This document shows, in pieces, positions 1 through 7,860 of a DNA stretch of 9,877 nucleotides; the first letter of the stretch is position 1, and each line of letters opens with the position of its first letter. Origin of the DNA: JARROD01 sp037384225 (GTDB taxonomy: Bacteria > Pseudomonadota > Gammaproteobacteria > Pseudomonadales > Cellvibrionaceae). The stretch is taken from NCBI GenBank assembly GCA_037384225.1, contig JARROD010000120.1, positions 1 through 9,877 on the forward strand. The letters are read 5' to 3'. The notes beneath the pieces are model-generated. The model was given only the letters and a program-made list of their open reading frames with translations. It had not been told where the DNA came from and searched no databases. The position numbers were made by a program, and so were the translations under genes.

Positions 1-121
1 TTGCAAAAACTCGACGTAGGCCCACCAAGCCTAAAGTTTTTGCGCCTAGCCAAGCGGGCGCCTCAAAACCCCTTTTTAGTACTGATAAAGGGGCGGGAAG
101 TTATTCCGTGCCCGTTCCTAA
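1..121 (+). repeat. Right half of a dyad repeat element (copy A), cut by the window edge
   Basis: This is one of two copies of a structured intergenic repeat; the other is at 8914-9143. In order it holds a central hairpin (3-43), a spacer with the shared motif CGCCTC (59-64), a stem-loop CCCCTTT/AAAGGGG (69-75 with 87-93), and a terminal block ending CGTGCCCGTTCCTAA (107-121). The terminal block 95-121 matches 9117-9143 at 24 of 27 positions. The whole arm also aligns to the reverse complement of 8914-8990. Since the complete copy has arms on both sides of its hairpin, a left arm is expected just outside the window. The end lies 28 bp before the tadA start, so the element probably forms part of the tadA leader. 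In related bacteria guaA often precedes tadA, but nothing here shows what lies upstream. Confidence 0.8.
3..43 (+). other. Central hairpin of repeat copy A
   Basis: Bases 3-11 (GCAAAAACT) pair perfectly with 35-43 (AGTTTTTGC). Inside, 17-21 (TAGGC) pairs with 29-33 (GCCTA), leaving the seven-base loop CCACCAA (22-28) and an asymmetric five-base bulge (12-16). The loop and inner stem are nearly identical in the copy at 8991-9028 on the other strand, whereas the outer stem differs in sequence but still pairs. Confidence 0.75.
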
Positions 122-149
122 ATGGCAATATTGTCGTTGGATGATACGT

Positions 150-701
150 ATGACTGACAAGCACACGCCGAAGGACTTCACCAATAGTGACCAACACTGG
201 ATGCGTGTGGCCCTGTCACTGGCGGCAAAAGCGGCGGCTTTGGGAGAGGTGCCCGTGGGGGCAGTGGTCGTCCGCGATGGCAAGTCAGTGGGGGAGGGGT
301 GGAACCGGCCCATTTCCGGTTGCGATCCCACCGCTCACGCAGAAATTATAGCGCTGCGGGCGGCGGCGGCGCGGTTGCAAAATTACCGGCTGCCGAACTG
401 TACTTTGTACGTCACTATCGAACCCTGCACTATGTGCGCGGGAGCCATAGTCCACTCACGTATTGAAAGGGTTGTGTTTGGTGCCCGCGAGCCCAAGGCG
501 GGGGCGGTGGTCAGCAATGCCCGGGTTTTCGACAGCGACTATATCAACCACGGCGTGGCCTATGAAACGGGGGTGTGCGAGAGGGAATGCAGTGAACTGA
601 TCAGCGAATTTTTCCTGCGTCGGCGGCAGGAAAAATCGCTGAAAAAGAATGCGCTGAAAATGATAGATCACAAAAAAGATGGTGAGGGATTGGGTGTATA
701 G
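150..701 (+). CDS. tadA: tRNA-specific adenosine deaminase TadA
   Basis: TadA deaminates adenosine 34 of tRNA-Arg(ACG) to inosine in the cytoplasm, which lets one tRNA read several arginine codons. The 183-residue product has the cytidine/deoxycytidylate deaminase zinc fold. The motif HAE (His63, Glu65 as proton shuttle) is followed by PCTMC (Cys93 and Cys96 as zinc ligands). The N-terminal EVPVGAVVV and the GEGWNRPI segment are typical of the family, as is the basic C-terminal tail; length is near the usual 165-180. The reading frame is open upstream to a GTG at 108, but that codon lies in the dispersed repeat and would add 14 unrelated residues. ATG 150 gives the expected N-terminus, with ATG 141 as the alternative. 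The Shine-Dalgarno is weak (TTGGA around 137-141). Its 3' end overlaps the convergent mltF by 34 bp. Confidence 0.95.
   Translation: MTDKHTPKDFTNSDQHWMRVALSLAAKAAALGEVPVGAVVVRDGKSVGEGWNRPISGCDPTAHAEIIALRAAAARLQNYRLPNCTLYVTIEPCTMCAGAIVHSRIERVVFGAREPKAGAVVSNARVFDSDYINHGVAYETGVCERECSELISEFFLRRRQEKSLKKNALKMIDHKKDGEGLGV
603..640. other. Strong hairpin at the tadA/mltF convergent junction
   Basis: Bases 603-618 and 626-640 form a 15-bp stem (AGCGA/TCGCT plus TTTTTCCTGC/GCAGGAAAAA) with one bulged A and a seven-base loop (619-625). It lies inside the tadA coding sequence, over the codons for roughly SEFFLRRRQEKSL, and 28 nt beyond the mltF stop codon on the minus strand. It lacks a U-tract after the stem on either strand, so it is not a standard intrinsic terminator. 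It could protect the mltF 3' end or pause polymerase. Confidence 0.6.
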
Positions 702-2191
702 GGAACCTCTACCGGCTGGAAATTGTCGCTGGATTCCAGCGTTACCACGCGTTGCTGGTGTTGTTGCCGTTGCTTCTGCTGATTGTGCCAGGCGAGAATA
801 TTGTAAAAGTTGCGGATATGTTGCACATAGACCACAGGTTCCCAGCCGCGGGCGTAGCCGTGTTTTGTCGTGCGGTAATATTTGCTTTGCGCCAACTTGG
901 GCAAGTGTTCTTTCACTTCAGACCATTTGTCGGGATCGCCGCCCATTTTTTCAGTCAGTACCCGAGCATCTTCCAGGTGGCCGTAGCCGACATTGTAAGC
1001 GGCCAACGCCAGCCAGGTGCGGTCTGGCCCCTGAATATCTGTCGGCATGCGCGCAAAAATTTTCTTAAAGTATTTGGCTCCACCGTAAATACTCTGGGCC
1101 GGGTCGATACGGTTGCTTATGCCCATATCACTCGCTGTCGCCCTGGTCAACATCATGAGCCCGCGTACACCCGTACTGGATATCGCTTTGGCATTCCAGT
1201 GGGATTCCTGATAGCTGATGGCGGCCAGCAGTCGCCAATCGAGTTCAAACCTGTTCGCGGCGGTCTTTAAGTCCTCCTCCCACTTGGGCAGACGTGTTTT
1301 AATGCGGCGGGCAAACACCATGGCGCCGCTGTAATCGACCTTGTCCACATGCCCGTAAAAGCGATCGCGAATTTCCTCCAGCGTGCCGTCGGTGTTTATG
1401 CGCTGGAAAAAGCGTTGAGCAGCCTCGTAGAGGCTGGTGTCGCGTTGGCGGGGAAAGGCCCAGGCGAGAGACTGCGTACCCTGAAATTCAAACGCGACTC
1501 GGGCCCGGGGGTAAATGCGGTGGTTGATGGCATAGGCATTTGAGTCGACGATTGTGTATTGAATGGTGCCGTTGTGGACCATTTCCACCAAATCCAGCAT
1601 TTCGAGACCGTTGCGTTCCCGCCAGCGCAGTTCGGGATAGCGTTTTTGCAGCTCCCGCAATCGCTCGGAATGGGAGCTATTGGCGATAATCATTAAGTCT
1701 TTGCCAATCAGATCCTGGATGCCGGATGGTTTTGTTTCACCGGCGCGGTAGAGAACTTGTTGGGTAACTTCCAGATAGGGCGTGGTAAAACGGACATCCT
1801 GGCGGCGTTTGGCGGTTATTGTCAGGCCGGAAGCGCCCAGATAACCACGGGCTGTGCCCACGGAATCGAGCAGTGTGGCGAGATTTTCCTCGTCGTGAAT
1901 TTCCAGTTTTACTCCGAGTTCGTCGGCGAACGTTTTGGCCAGGGTGTATTCAAATCCGGTGAGACCGTCGGGGCCCTCGTAGTAGGTTGTCGGGCCGTTT
2001 CGGGATAGGATTTTCAGCGTTCCCTGCTGCATGACGTTTTCCAGGTCTGTGGGGGCCCTACTGGCGCTCAGAGCCAAGCTCAGCCAGATCAGTGCGATAG
2101 TGCCAGGAAAGCGTTTGAGCCAGCTTGAAGCGTGTCTTTTGTCTCTCGCCTGTCTCGTGCGCCTTGTTGATTTTTTGCCCCTATAGCTCAT
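668..2191 (-). CDS. mltF: Membrane-bound lytic murein transglycosylase F (MltF)
   Basis: MltF cleaves the glycan strands of peptidoglycan in the periplasm, leaving 1,6-anhydro-N-acetylmuramic ends, and takes part in wall turnover. The 507-residue product (518 in E. coli) begins with a basic stretch and a hydrophobic segment (about 29-43) that fits a signal peptide or anchor. No lipobox cysteine is seen. Residues about 55-280 form a solute-binding-protein family 3 domain (LKILSRNGPTTYYEG near the start, ANSSHSERL around 170-178), which acts as a regulatory module in this family. Residues about 305-465 form the SLT catalytic domain: catalytic Glu329 in ISYQESHW, then STGVRGLMMLT (339-349) and AAYNVGYGH (397-405). 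The C-terminus is a low-complexity Gln-rich tail. It is convergent with tadA and divergent from purL, as in E. coli. Confidence 0.95.
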   Translation of the reverse strand: MSYRGKKSTRRTRQARDKRHASSWLKRFPGTIALIWLSLALSASRAPTDLENVMQQGTLKILSRNGPTTYYEGPDGLTGFEYTLAKTFADELGVKLEIHDEENLATLLDSVGTARGYLGASGLTITAKRRQDVRFTTPYLEVTQQVLYRAGETKPSGIQDLIGKDLMIIANSSHSERLRELQKRYPELRWRERNGLEMLDLVEMVHNGTIQYTIVDSNAYAINHRIYPRARVAFEFQGTQSLAWAFPRQRDTSLYEAAQRFFQRINTDGTLEEIRDRFYGHVDKVDYSGAMVFARRIKTRLPKWEEDLKTAANRFELDWRLLAAISYQESHWNAKAISSTGVRGLMMLTRATASDMGISNRIDPAQSIYGGAKYFKKIFARMPTDIQGPDRTWLALAAYNVGYGHLEDARVLTEKMGGDPDKWSEVKEHLPKLAQSKYYRTTKHGYARGWEPVVYVQHIRNFYNILAWHNQQKQRQQHQQRVVTLESSDNFQPVEVPYTPNPSPSFL

Positions 2192-2232
2192 TGTCTGGCG
2201 CCCTGTGTTTTCATTGGTCAGTTACGGTTCTT

Positions 2233-2256
2233 ACATCTCAAATACAACATCTCAAA
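2233..2256. repeat. 10-bp direct repeat upstream of mltF
   Basis: ACATCTCAAA occurs twice, at 2233-2242 and 2247-2256, with a 14-bp period. The second copy runs into the AAACGTTT dyad. It lies 42-65 bp upstream of the mltF start codon, where a regulator site would be expected, but the regulator is unknown. Confidence 0.5.
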
Positions 2257-2265
2257 CGTTTTTGA
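2250..2265. promoter_or_regulatory. PurR/LacI-family-like operator candidate
   Basis: TCTCAAACGTTTTTGA contains the dyad core CAAACGTTT. The known E. coli PurR box is ACGCAAACGTTTGCGT; the central octamer and the base before it match, while the outer bases mostly do not. It lies 59-74 bp upstream of mltF and about 600 bp upstream of purL, which is far for direct purL repression. E. coli purL is a PurR target, so the context is suggestive but the site may instead serve mltF. Confidence 0.3.
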
Positions 2266-2674
2266 TCTGTATCTTTGTACCTGTGTCGCTTTCCGCTTTC
2301 CTAACTTTTACTTTTTGCCACTTGTCTGCCTGTACTTGTATTGCCTGTACCTGAGTCTCGTTTTTACCATTTTCCCCGTTTTAGAGTAAAAGCTAAAAAG
2401 TAATTCTGTAAATTTACGCGATTTTGCCAAAATGCCTTGCCAGATGGCCGATTAAGCTGGTTTGTGATTGCTTACTTGGCGGCTGTTATATGTCTTCAGT
2501 CTTGGTTTTAGTGGTTGCTCCGTGTATTTTGTATTCGATTAATGACACTTCGTGGTGTACGGCGTGCAATTTTCGGTCAATTTTATACTGGTTGGATGTG
2601 AACCACTAGCTTGATCTTTAAAGGAAATTGTAGTAGAGAACGCTGGGTGGGCTCAATAGATCACCTAAATGGCG

Positions 2675-2704
2675 CTGCCAAAAACAAGGTGGATCAAGTA
2701 CAAT
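2675..2704 (+). promoter_or_regulatory. Candidate sigma-70 promoter of purL
   Basis: A -35 box CTGCCA (2675-2680, four of six to TTGACA) and a -10 box TACAAT (2699-2704, five of six to TATAAT) are separated by 18 bp. Transcription would begin near 2711 and give a leader of about 155 nt. The leader carries repeated TGCGGCC words (2739-2745 and 2771-2777, with another at 2704-2710). Confidence 0.4.
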
Positions 2705-2865
2705 TGCGGCCTTTCCTGATTCCGGCACACTTTCCGAATGCGGCCGGGTATGTTCTAGGCTCCTATCGAGTGCGGCCGGCGTGTCGTGTGGAAGGTTAAA
2801 TAGGACAGCCCACATTTGTCCGCGTTCCGTACTTTCTAGAAAATAGTAGAGGTAGAAGACTCACT

Positions 2866-5800
2866 ATGCTGACCCTGCGTGGCGCTCCGGCACTTTCTGA
2901 ATTTCGCACTGAAAAACTTCTTAAAAATCTGCGGCAGCATCAACCCGCACAGGCGGTTTACGCCGAATTCGTGCATTTTGTCGATGTGGAAACGCCACTG
3001 GATGACTCGCAACAGGTGTTGTTGGCAAACCTGTTAACTTACGGGCCGGCGCAGGCAGGCCGGGAGCCCTTCGGCGAGGCGTTTCTGGTGGTACCCAGAC
3101 CTGGCACCATTTCCCCCTGGTCATCCAAAGCCACTGATATTGCTCACAATGCGGGGCTGACACAGGTGCGGCGTATAGAACGGGGGATCGTTTACTACGT
3201 TGCAGGTGATATTGTCCGAGAAGCGCTAAAACCACTGTTGTACGATCGCATGGTTGAAACTTTACTGGACGATGTCAGCGATACCGGCCAGTTGTATCAA
3301 CTGTTGTTTCAACAAGGCTCACCCAAACCGCAACGCGAAATCAATCTGCTCGACGGCGGTCGCAAGGCGCTGGTGCAAGCCAATGGTGAACTGGGGTTGG
3401 CGCTGGCGGAAGACGAGATTGATTATCTGGTGGAAAGTTTTACAGGATTGGGACGCAACCCGGTGGATGTTGAGCTGATGATGTTTGCCCAGGCCAACTC
3501 GGAACACTGTCGCCACAAGATATTCAATGCCTCCTGGACGCTGGATGGAATCGATCAGGATCTGTCGCTGTTTAAAATGATTAAAAATACCTTCGAGCAC
3601 AGTGGTGACAACGTATTGTCCGCTTATGCGGACAACGCGGCAGTTGTCGCTGGCAGCACGGGGGGACGCTTTTATCCGCACCCGGAAACGAAAGTTTACG
3701 CTTATAGCTGTGAGCCCATACATCTGTTAATGAAAGTGGAAACTCATAATCACCCCACGGCCATAGCACCTTTTCCCGGCGCCGGCACCGGCTCTGGAGG
3801 AGAAATTCGCGATGAGGGAGCAGTGGGGCGTGGTTCAAAACCAAAAGTGGGCCTGACTGGTTTCAGTGTCTCTAATCTGCATATCCCCGATTACCCCCAG
3901 CCGTGGGAGCGTGATTACGGCAAACCCGGGCGCATCGTTTCCGCGCTGGATATTATGCTGGAAGGACCTATTGGTGGTGCCGCTTTTAACAACGAGTTTG
4001 GGCGGCCCAATATTTGTGGGTATTTTCGCACCTTTGAAGAAGATTTTGATGGTGAGAGGCGTGGATACCATAAACCGATTATGCTGGCTGGTGGTTATGG
4101 CAACATCAGAAAAGAACATATCGAGCAGCGTGAGTTTGCACCGGGAACAAAGCTGATTGTTCTGGGGGGGCCGGCCATGTTGATTGGCCTGGGCGGAGGG
4201 GCCGCTTCCTCGATGGCATCCGGCGCCTCTTCAGAAGATCTGGATTTTGCTTCAGTACAGCGTCAGAACCCTGAAATTGAACGCCGTTGCCAGGAAGTGA
4301 TTGACCAGTGTTGGCAGTTGGGGGAACGCAACCCTATTGCTTTTATACACGATGTCGGCGCGGGGGGACTTTCCAACGCATTTCCGGAGTTGGCAAAAGA
4401 CGGTGGTTGCGGTGCCAGGTTCGAACTGCGTGATATTCCCAACGCCGAGCCGGGTATGAGCCCGATGGAAATTTGGTGCAATGAGTCCCAGGAGCGTTAT
4501 GTTCTGGCGGTCAGTGTTGAGGATTTACCGCGTTTTGAAAGCATCTGCCGGCGCGAACGTTGTCCTTATGCCGTGGTGGGGGAGGCTACCGGTGAAAAGC
4601 ATTTGTTGGTTAATGATCAGTTGTTGCAGGCCAGGCCAGTGGATCTTCCCATGTCGATACTGTTCGGCAAACCGCCGAAAGTGCACTGCTTTGCAAACCA
4701 GCGCAGCGTGCTGGCGCGACCCTTCGATACCGAAAATGTAGATATCAATGACGCAGTGGAGCGGGTGTTGAAACATCCCTCTGTCGCCAGTAAAAGCTTC
4801 CTGATTACCATCGGCGATCGGACTGTGACGGGGCAGGTAGTGCGAGATCAAATGGTTGGTCCCTGGCAGATTCCGGTGGCCGATTGTGCTGTTACCACGG
4901 CGGCCTATGACGGCTATGCCGGTGAAGCCATGTCGATGGGCGAGCGCACTCCGGCCGCGTTGCTGAATGCGCCCGCCTCCGGTCGCATGGCTATTGGAGA
5001 GGCCATCACCAATATTTCCTGTACCCGTATCGGCGCTCTATCCGATATCAAGTTATCAGCAAACTGGATGTGTGCCGCCAATCATCGGGGCGAGGGGGAG
5101 AAACTTTATCGAACCGTTGAGGCCGTGGCCATGGGGATGTGCCCGCAACTGGGGATAACAATTCCCGTGGGTAAGGATTCCATGTCGATGCGTACGGCCT
5201 GGGAATCCGGCGGTGAGCAAAAAGCTGTCACCGCGCCGCTTTCACTGATTATTTCCGCTTTTACACCGGTGTTGGATGTGCGCAAAACGGTTACGCCGCA
5301 ACTGCGTACCGACAAGGGTGTGACGGATTTACTGTTGATCGATCTCGGTGCTGGGCGCAACCGCCTGGGGGCGTCGATATTGGCACAGGTTTACAATCAA
5401 ATCGGCGCAACGGTTGCCGATGTTGACAACATCGAATCCCTGAAAAGCTTTTTCGACGTTGTGCAACAGTGCCTTGAAGCCGGCGATATTCTCGCTTATC
5501 ACGATCGCAGTGACGGCGGGCTGCTGGTTACTCTGGTGGAAATGGCCTTTGCGGGCCGCTGCGGTATAGATATCTGTATCGATGCACTTGGCGACGACGC
5601 TCTAGCGGCGTTGTTCAGTGAAGAACTGGGTGCGGTGATCCAGGTACAGCGGGAAAATACAGACGCGGTACTCGCGCGTTTTGAGACTGCCGGCTTGCGC
5701 GCTTGTGTCCATTTACTGGGTGGCCTGAATGAACTGAATAAAATCTCTATTCGCCACAACAACAAAATAATTTTGGAACACACGCGCTGCTATTTGCAAA

Positions 5801-6738
5801 GGCTCTGGAGTGAAACCAGTTTCCGTTTGCAGGCGTTGCGTGACAATGCCGAGTGTGCGCAGCAAGAGTTTGACCAAATCCTCTCGCGCGACCCGGGGCT
5901 CAGTGTCAGTCTTTCCTACGACCCCTCGGAAGATATTGCCGCTCCCTATATCAAAACAGGCGTGCGACCAAAAGTGGCGGTTTTACGCGAGCAGGGCGTT
6001 AATGGTCATGTGGAAATGGCGGCGGCATTTGACCGTGCCGGATTTTGTGCAACGGATGTTCATATGAGCGATATACTGGCCGGTCACACAGATCTGGCCA
6101 ACTTTATGGGGCTGGTTGCTTGTGGTGGTTTTTCCTATGGTGACGTGCTTGGGGCAGGAGAGGGGTGGGCGAAAACTATATTGTTCAACGCCCGTGCCCG
6201 GGATCAATTTCAAGGTTTTTTTCAGCGCACGGATACTTTCAGCCTCGGTGTCTGCAATGGCTGCCAGATGATGTCCTGCCTGAAAGAATTAATTCCTGGC
6301 GCTGGTCACTGGCCCCGTTTCGTGCGCAACCTTTCCGAACAGTTCGAAGCGCGTTTAAGTCTCGTGCAGATTCAATCGTCACCGTCTATTCTGTTTAAAG
6401 ACATGGTTGGATCTCACATGCCGGTAGCCGTTGCGCATGGGGAAGGGCGGGCTGAGTTCCGCGATAGCACGGCCCTGGAAGCCTGCGACAAGAGTGAATT
6501 CGTTTGTATGCGCTATATCGACACAGCGTTGAGGCAAACAGAAAACTATCCGGCGAACCCCAATGGTTCACCGGCAGGAATCGGTAGTGTTACCAGTGAA
6601 GACGGGCGTGCAACTATCATGATGCCACACCCTGAACGGGTGTTCCGCACTGTCACCAACTCCTGGCATCCCGATAACTGGGGTGAAGATGGTGCCTGGA
6701 TGCGCTTGTTTCGCAACGCGCGGAAATTTATAGATTAG
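2866..6738 (+). CDS. purL: Phosphoribosylformylglycinamidine synthase PurL (large, single-chain type)
   Basis: PurL makes formylglycinamidine ribonucleotide (FGAM) from FGAR, glutamine and ATP in the fourth step of de novo purine synthesis, in the cytoplasm. The 1290-residue product matches the large proteobacterial form (E. coli 1295). Order: N-terminal PurS-like region; FGAM synthase core with HNHP (His294, His296) and the glycine-rich PFPGAGTGSGGEIRDEG segment; second half with PVGKDSMSMRT; C-terminal glutamine amidotransferase starting around 1035 (PKVAVLREQGVNG). The amidotransferase has ACGGFSYGDVLGAG, nucleophile Cys1130 in GVCNGCQ, and the His1255/Glu1257 pair in HPER. All key residues are present and no frameshift is seen. 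ATG 2866 is preceded by AGAGG (2848-2852) and GAAG (2855-2858). No clear terminator follows; the next gene starts 72 bp on. Confidence 0.98.
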   Translation: MLTLRGAPALSEFRTEKLLKNLRQHQPAQAVYAEFVHFVDVETPLDDSQQVLLANLLTYGPAQAGREPFGEAFLVVPRPGTISPWSSKATDIAHNAGLTQVRRIERGIVYYVAGDIVREALKPLLYDRMVETLLDDVSDTGQLYQLLFQQGSPKPQREINLLDGGRKALVQANGELGLALAEDEIDYLVESFTGLGRNPVDVELMMFAQANSEHCRHKIFNASWTLDGIDQDLSLFKMIKNTFEHSGDNVLSAYADNAAVVAGSTGGRFYPHPETKVYAYSCEPIHLLMKVETHNHPTAIAPFPGAGTGSGGEIRDEGAVGRGSKPKVGLTGFSVSNLHIPDYPQPWERDYGKPGRIVSALDIMLEGPIGGAAFNNEFGRPNICGYFRTFEEDFDGERRGYHKPIMLAGGYGNIRKEHIEQREFAPGTKLIVLGGPAMLIGLGGGAASSMASGASSEDLDFASVQRQNPEIERRCQEVIDQCWQLGERNPIAFIHDVGAGGLSNAFPELAKDGGCGARFELRDIPNAEPGMSPMEIWCNESQERYVLAVSVEDLPRFESICRRERCPYAVVGEATGEKHLLVNDQLLQARPVDLPMSILFGKPPKVHCFANQRSVLARPFDTENVDINDAVERVLKHPSVASKSFLITIGDRTVTGQVVRDQMVGPWQIPVADCAVTTAAYDGYAGEAMSMGERTPAALLNAPASGRMAIGEAITNISCTRIGALSDIKLSANWMCAANHRGEGEKLYRTVEAVAMGMCPQLGITIPVGKDSMSMRTAWESGGEQKAVTAPLSLIISAFTPVLDVRKTVTPQLRTDKGVTDLLLIDLGAGRNRLGASILAQVYNQIGATVADVDNIESLKSFFDVVQQCLEAGDILAYHDRSDGGLLVTLVEMAFAGRCGIDICIDALGDDALAALFSEELGAVIQVQRENTDAVLARFETAGLRACVHLLGGLNELNKISIRHNNKIILEHTRCYLQRLWSETSFRLQALRDNAECAQQEFDQILSRDPGLSVSLSYDPSEDIAAPYIKTGVRPKVAVLREQGVNGHVEMAAAFDRAGFCATDVHMSDILAGHTDLANFMGLVACGGFSYGDVLGAGEGWAKTILFNARARDQFQGFFQRTDTFSLGVCNGCQMMSCLKELIPGAGHWPRFVRNLSEQFEARLSLVQIQSSPSILFKDMVGSHMPVAVAHGEGRAEFRDSTALEACDKSEFVCMRYIDTALRQTENYPANPNGSPAGIGSVTSEDGRATIMMPHPERVFRTVTNSWHPDNWGEDGAWMRLFRNARKFID

Positions 6739-6810
6739 TCATTCTTTCGTGTGGAAAACGGTCCAATTGGGGGATGCCATTGAAAAGAGTGAAAGGGTTG
6801 ATTTGGGGCA

Positions 6811-7860
6811 ATGAGTGCGAAAAGTTTCCGAGGGTATAGATTTATACTACGTGCTTACCCCCCGCGTATTATCGCCTTTGCTTTGGCGTTTTTGTGTATC
6901 GCGGCCGTCTTGCATCAGGGAGATACACACCCTTTGGTGTGGTTTTTTGCAATTATTCACGGGCTAATATGGCCGCATATCGCTTTTTTACTGGCTCGAC
7001 GTGCACGCACACCCTATAAAGCGGAGAAATTTAATTTTTTATGTGATGCTTTTGGAGCGGGGCTTTGGCTGCCTGTCATCGAATTTAATATCATGCCAAG
7101 CTACGCCATTGTTTCCATGATTTGCATGGCTCTTATGGCGGTTGGAGGGTTTACATTTTTTATCAACGGCTTGTTGATGATTGCGGTCGGTATCGCCGTT
7201 TCCTCTTTATTTGTAGGTCTTTCGTTTAGTCTGCAATCATCCGACACAATAGTCTATTTGACACTTCCCTATATTATTGTTTTTCCGCTGGTCGTGAGCA
7301 TGATTACCTATAGGCTCGCTGTGCAGCTGAGCCGACAGAAAAAACAACTGGAAAAGCTCAAGCGCGAAGATGAACTATCCGGTCTGTTCAATCGCGTATA
7401 CTGGGAAGAGCAGGTTGCAAACGAATTTCGCCGTTTTCAGAGAGTAGGAAACCGCAGCTCGGTAATTCTCCTGGATGTGGACAATTTTAAACATATTAAT
7501 GATTGTTTCGGGCATAAAATAGGCGATATGGTTATAAGCCATGTTGGTGAGGTGATTAATCAAAATCTGCGCAATATAGATGTCGCCGGGCGTTATGGGG
7601 GGGAAGAGTTTGGTATTATTTTACCGGATACGGATTGTGCGGCTGCACAACATATTGCCGAGCGTCTGCGGCGCAATTTAGAGAACACCCCCTTTCGGGC
7701 GAAGCCGAAATTGCGTTTTACCGTCAGTATAGGGGTGGTTGAGTTGGCAGAAGACTTGCCAAGTTACAGTCAATGGCTGGAAAGAGCCGACGCGGCACTT
7801 TATTGCGCTAAGTTAAATGGGCGCAACCGGACCGAAGTCGCTAATAAAGTTTTTGCTTGA
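6811..7860 (+). CDS. Membrane-bound diguanylate cyclase, MASE2-like sensor plus GGDEF domain
   Basis: This 349-residue protein should make cyclic di-GMP from two GTP at the inner membrane. Residues about 18-168 contain five or six hydrophobic segments (clear ones near 20-34, 41-62, 97-113, 114-137 and 148-167). The opening (RAYPPRIIAFALAF) and layout resemble the MASE2 sensor of E. coli DgcC and DgcT. A charged linker (173-187, QLSRQKKQLEKLKRED) leads into a GGDEF domain at about 188-345. This has DELSGLFNR at its start, metal-site Asp222 in LLDVDNFK, the active-site motif GGEEF (263-267) and SIGV (306-309). The inhibitory-site motif RNID (254-257) stands exactly five residues before GGEEF, so product inhibition is likely intact. 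The gene begins 72 bp after purL in the same direction with only a weak G-rich ribosome site, and may share its transcript. Confidence 0.9.
   Translation: MSAKSFRGYRFILRAYPPRIIAFALAFLCIAAVLHQGDTHPLVWFFAIIHGLIWPHIAFLLARRARTPYKAEKFNFLCDAFGAGLWLPVIEFNIMPSYAIVSMICMALMAVGGFTFFINGLLMIAVGIAVSSLFVGLSFSLQSSDTIVYLTLPYIIVFPLVVSMITYRLAVQLSRQKKQLEKLKREDELSGLFNRVYWEEQVANEFRRFQRVGNRSSVILLDVDNFKHINDCFGHKIGDMVISHVGEVINQNLRNIDVAGRYGGEEFGIILPDTDCAAAQHIAERLRRNLENTPFRAKPKLRFTVSIGVVELAEDLPSYSQWLERADAALYCAKLNGRNRTEVANKVFA

Larger units (their letters stand above)
2192..2865. other. Divergent mltF-purL intergenic region
   Basis: This 674-bp gap separates the divergent mltF and purL starts and must hold both promoters. 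Short open frames inside it (for example 2424-2609 and 2611-2799) have no recognisable family features or good ribosome sites, and I do not call them genes. The mltF-proximal part (2230-2400) is T-rich on the plus strand with small direct repeats, such as GCCTGTAC at 2328-2335 and 2343-2350. It also has a weak stem TTTTAG/CTAAAA (2379-2384 with 2393-2398). The purL-proximal part holds the promoter candidate and a GC-rich leader. Confidence 0.7.

Noticed and set aside
1..43. Integron attC site
   Set aside because: The ends lack the paired core-site sequences expected of attC, and there is no cassette gene arrangement or integrase.
69..93. Intrinsic terminator in copy A (CCCCTTT/AAAGGGG)
   Set aside because: There is no T-tract after the stem, and it belongs to the repeat element; the matching segment in copy B pairs less well.
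2424..2609. 61-codon plus-strand frame with a hydrophobic middle
   Set aside because: It lies in the divergent regulatory region without a ribosome site, and its cysteine- and tryptophan-rich make-up is unlike a real small membrane protein.
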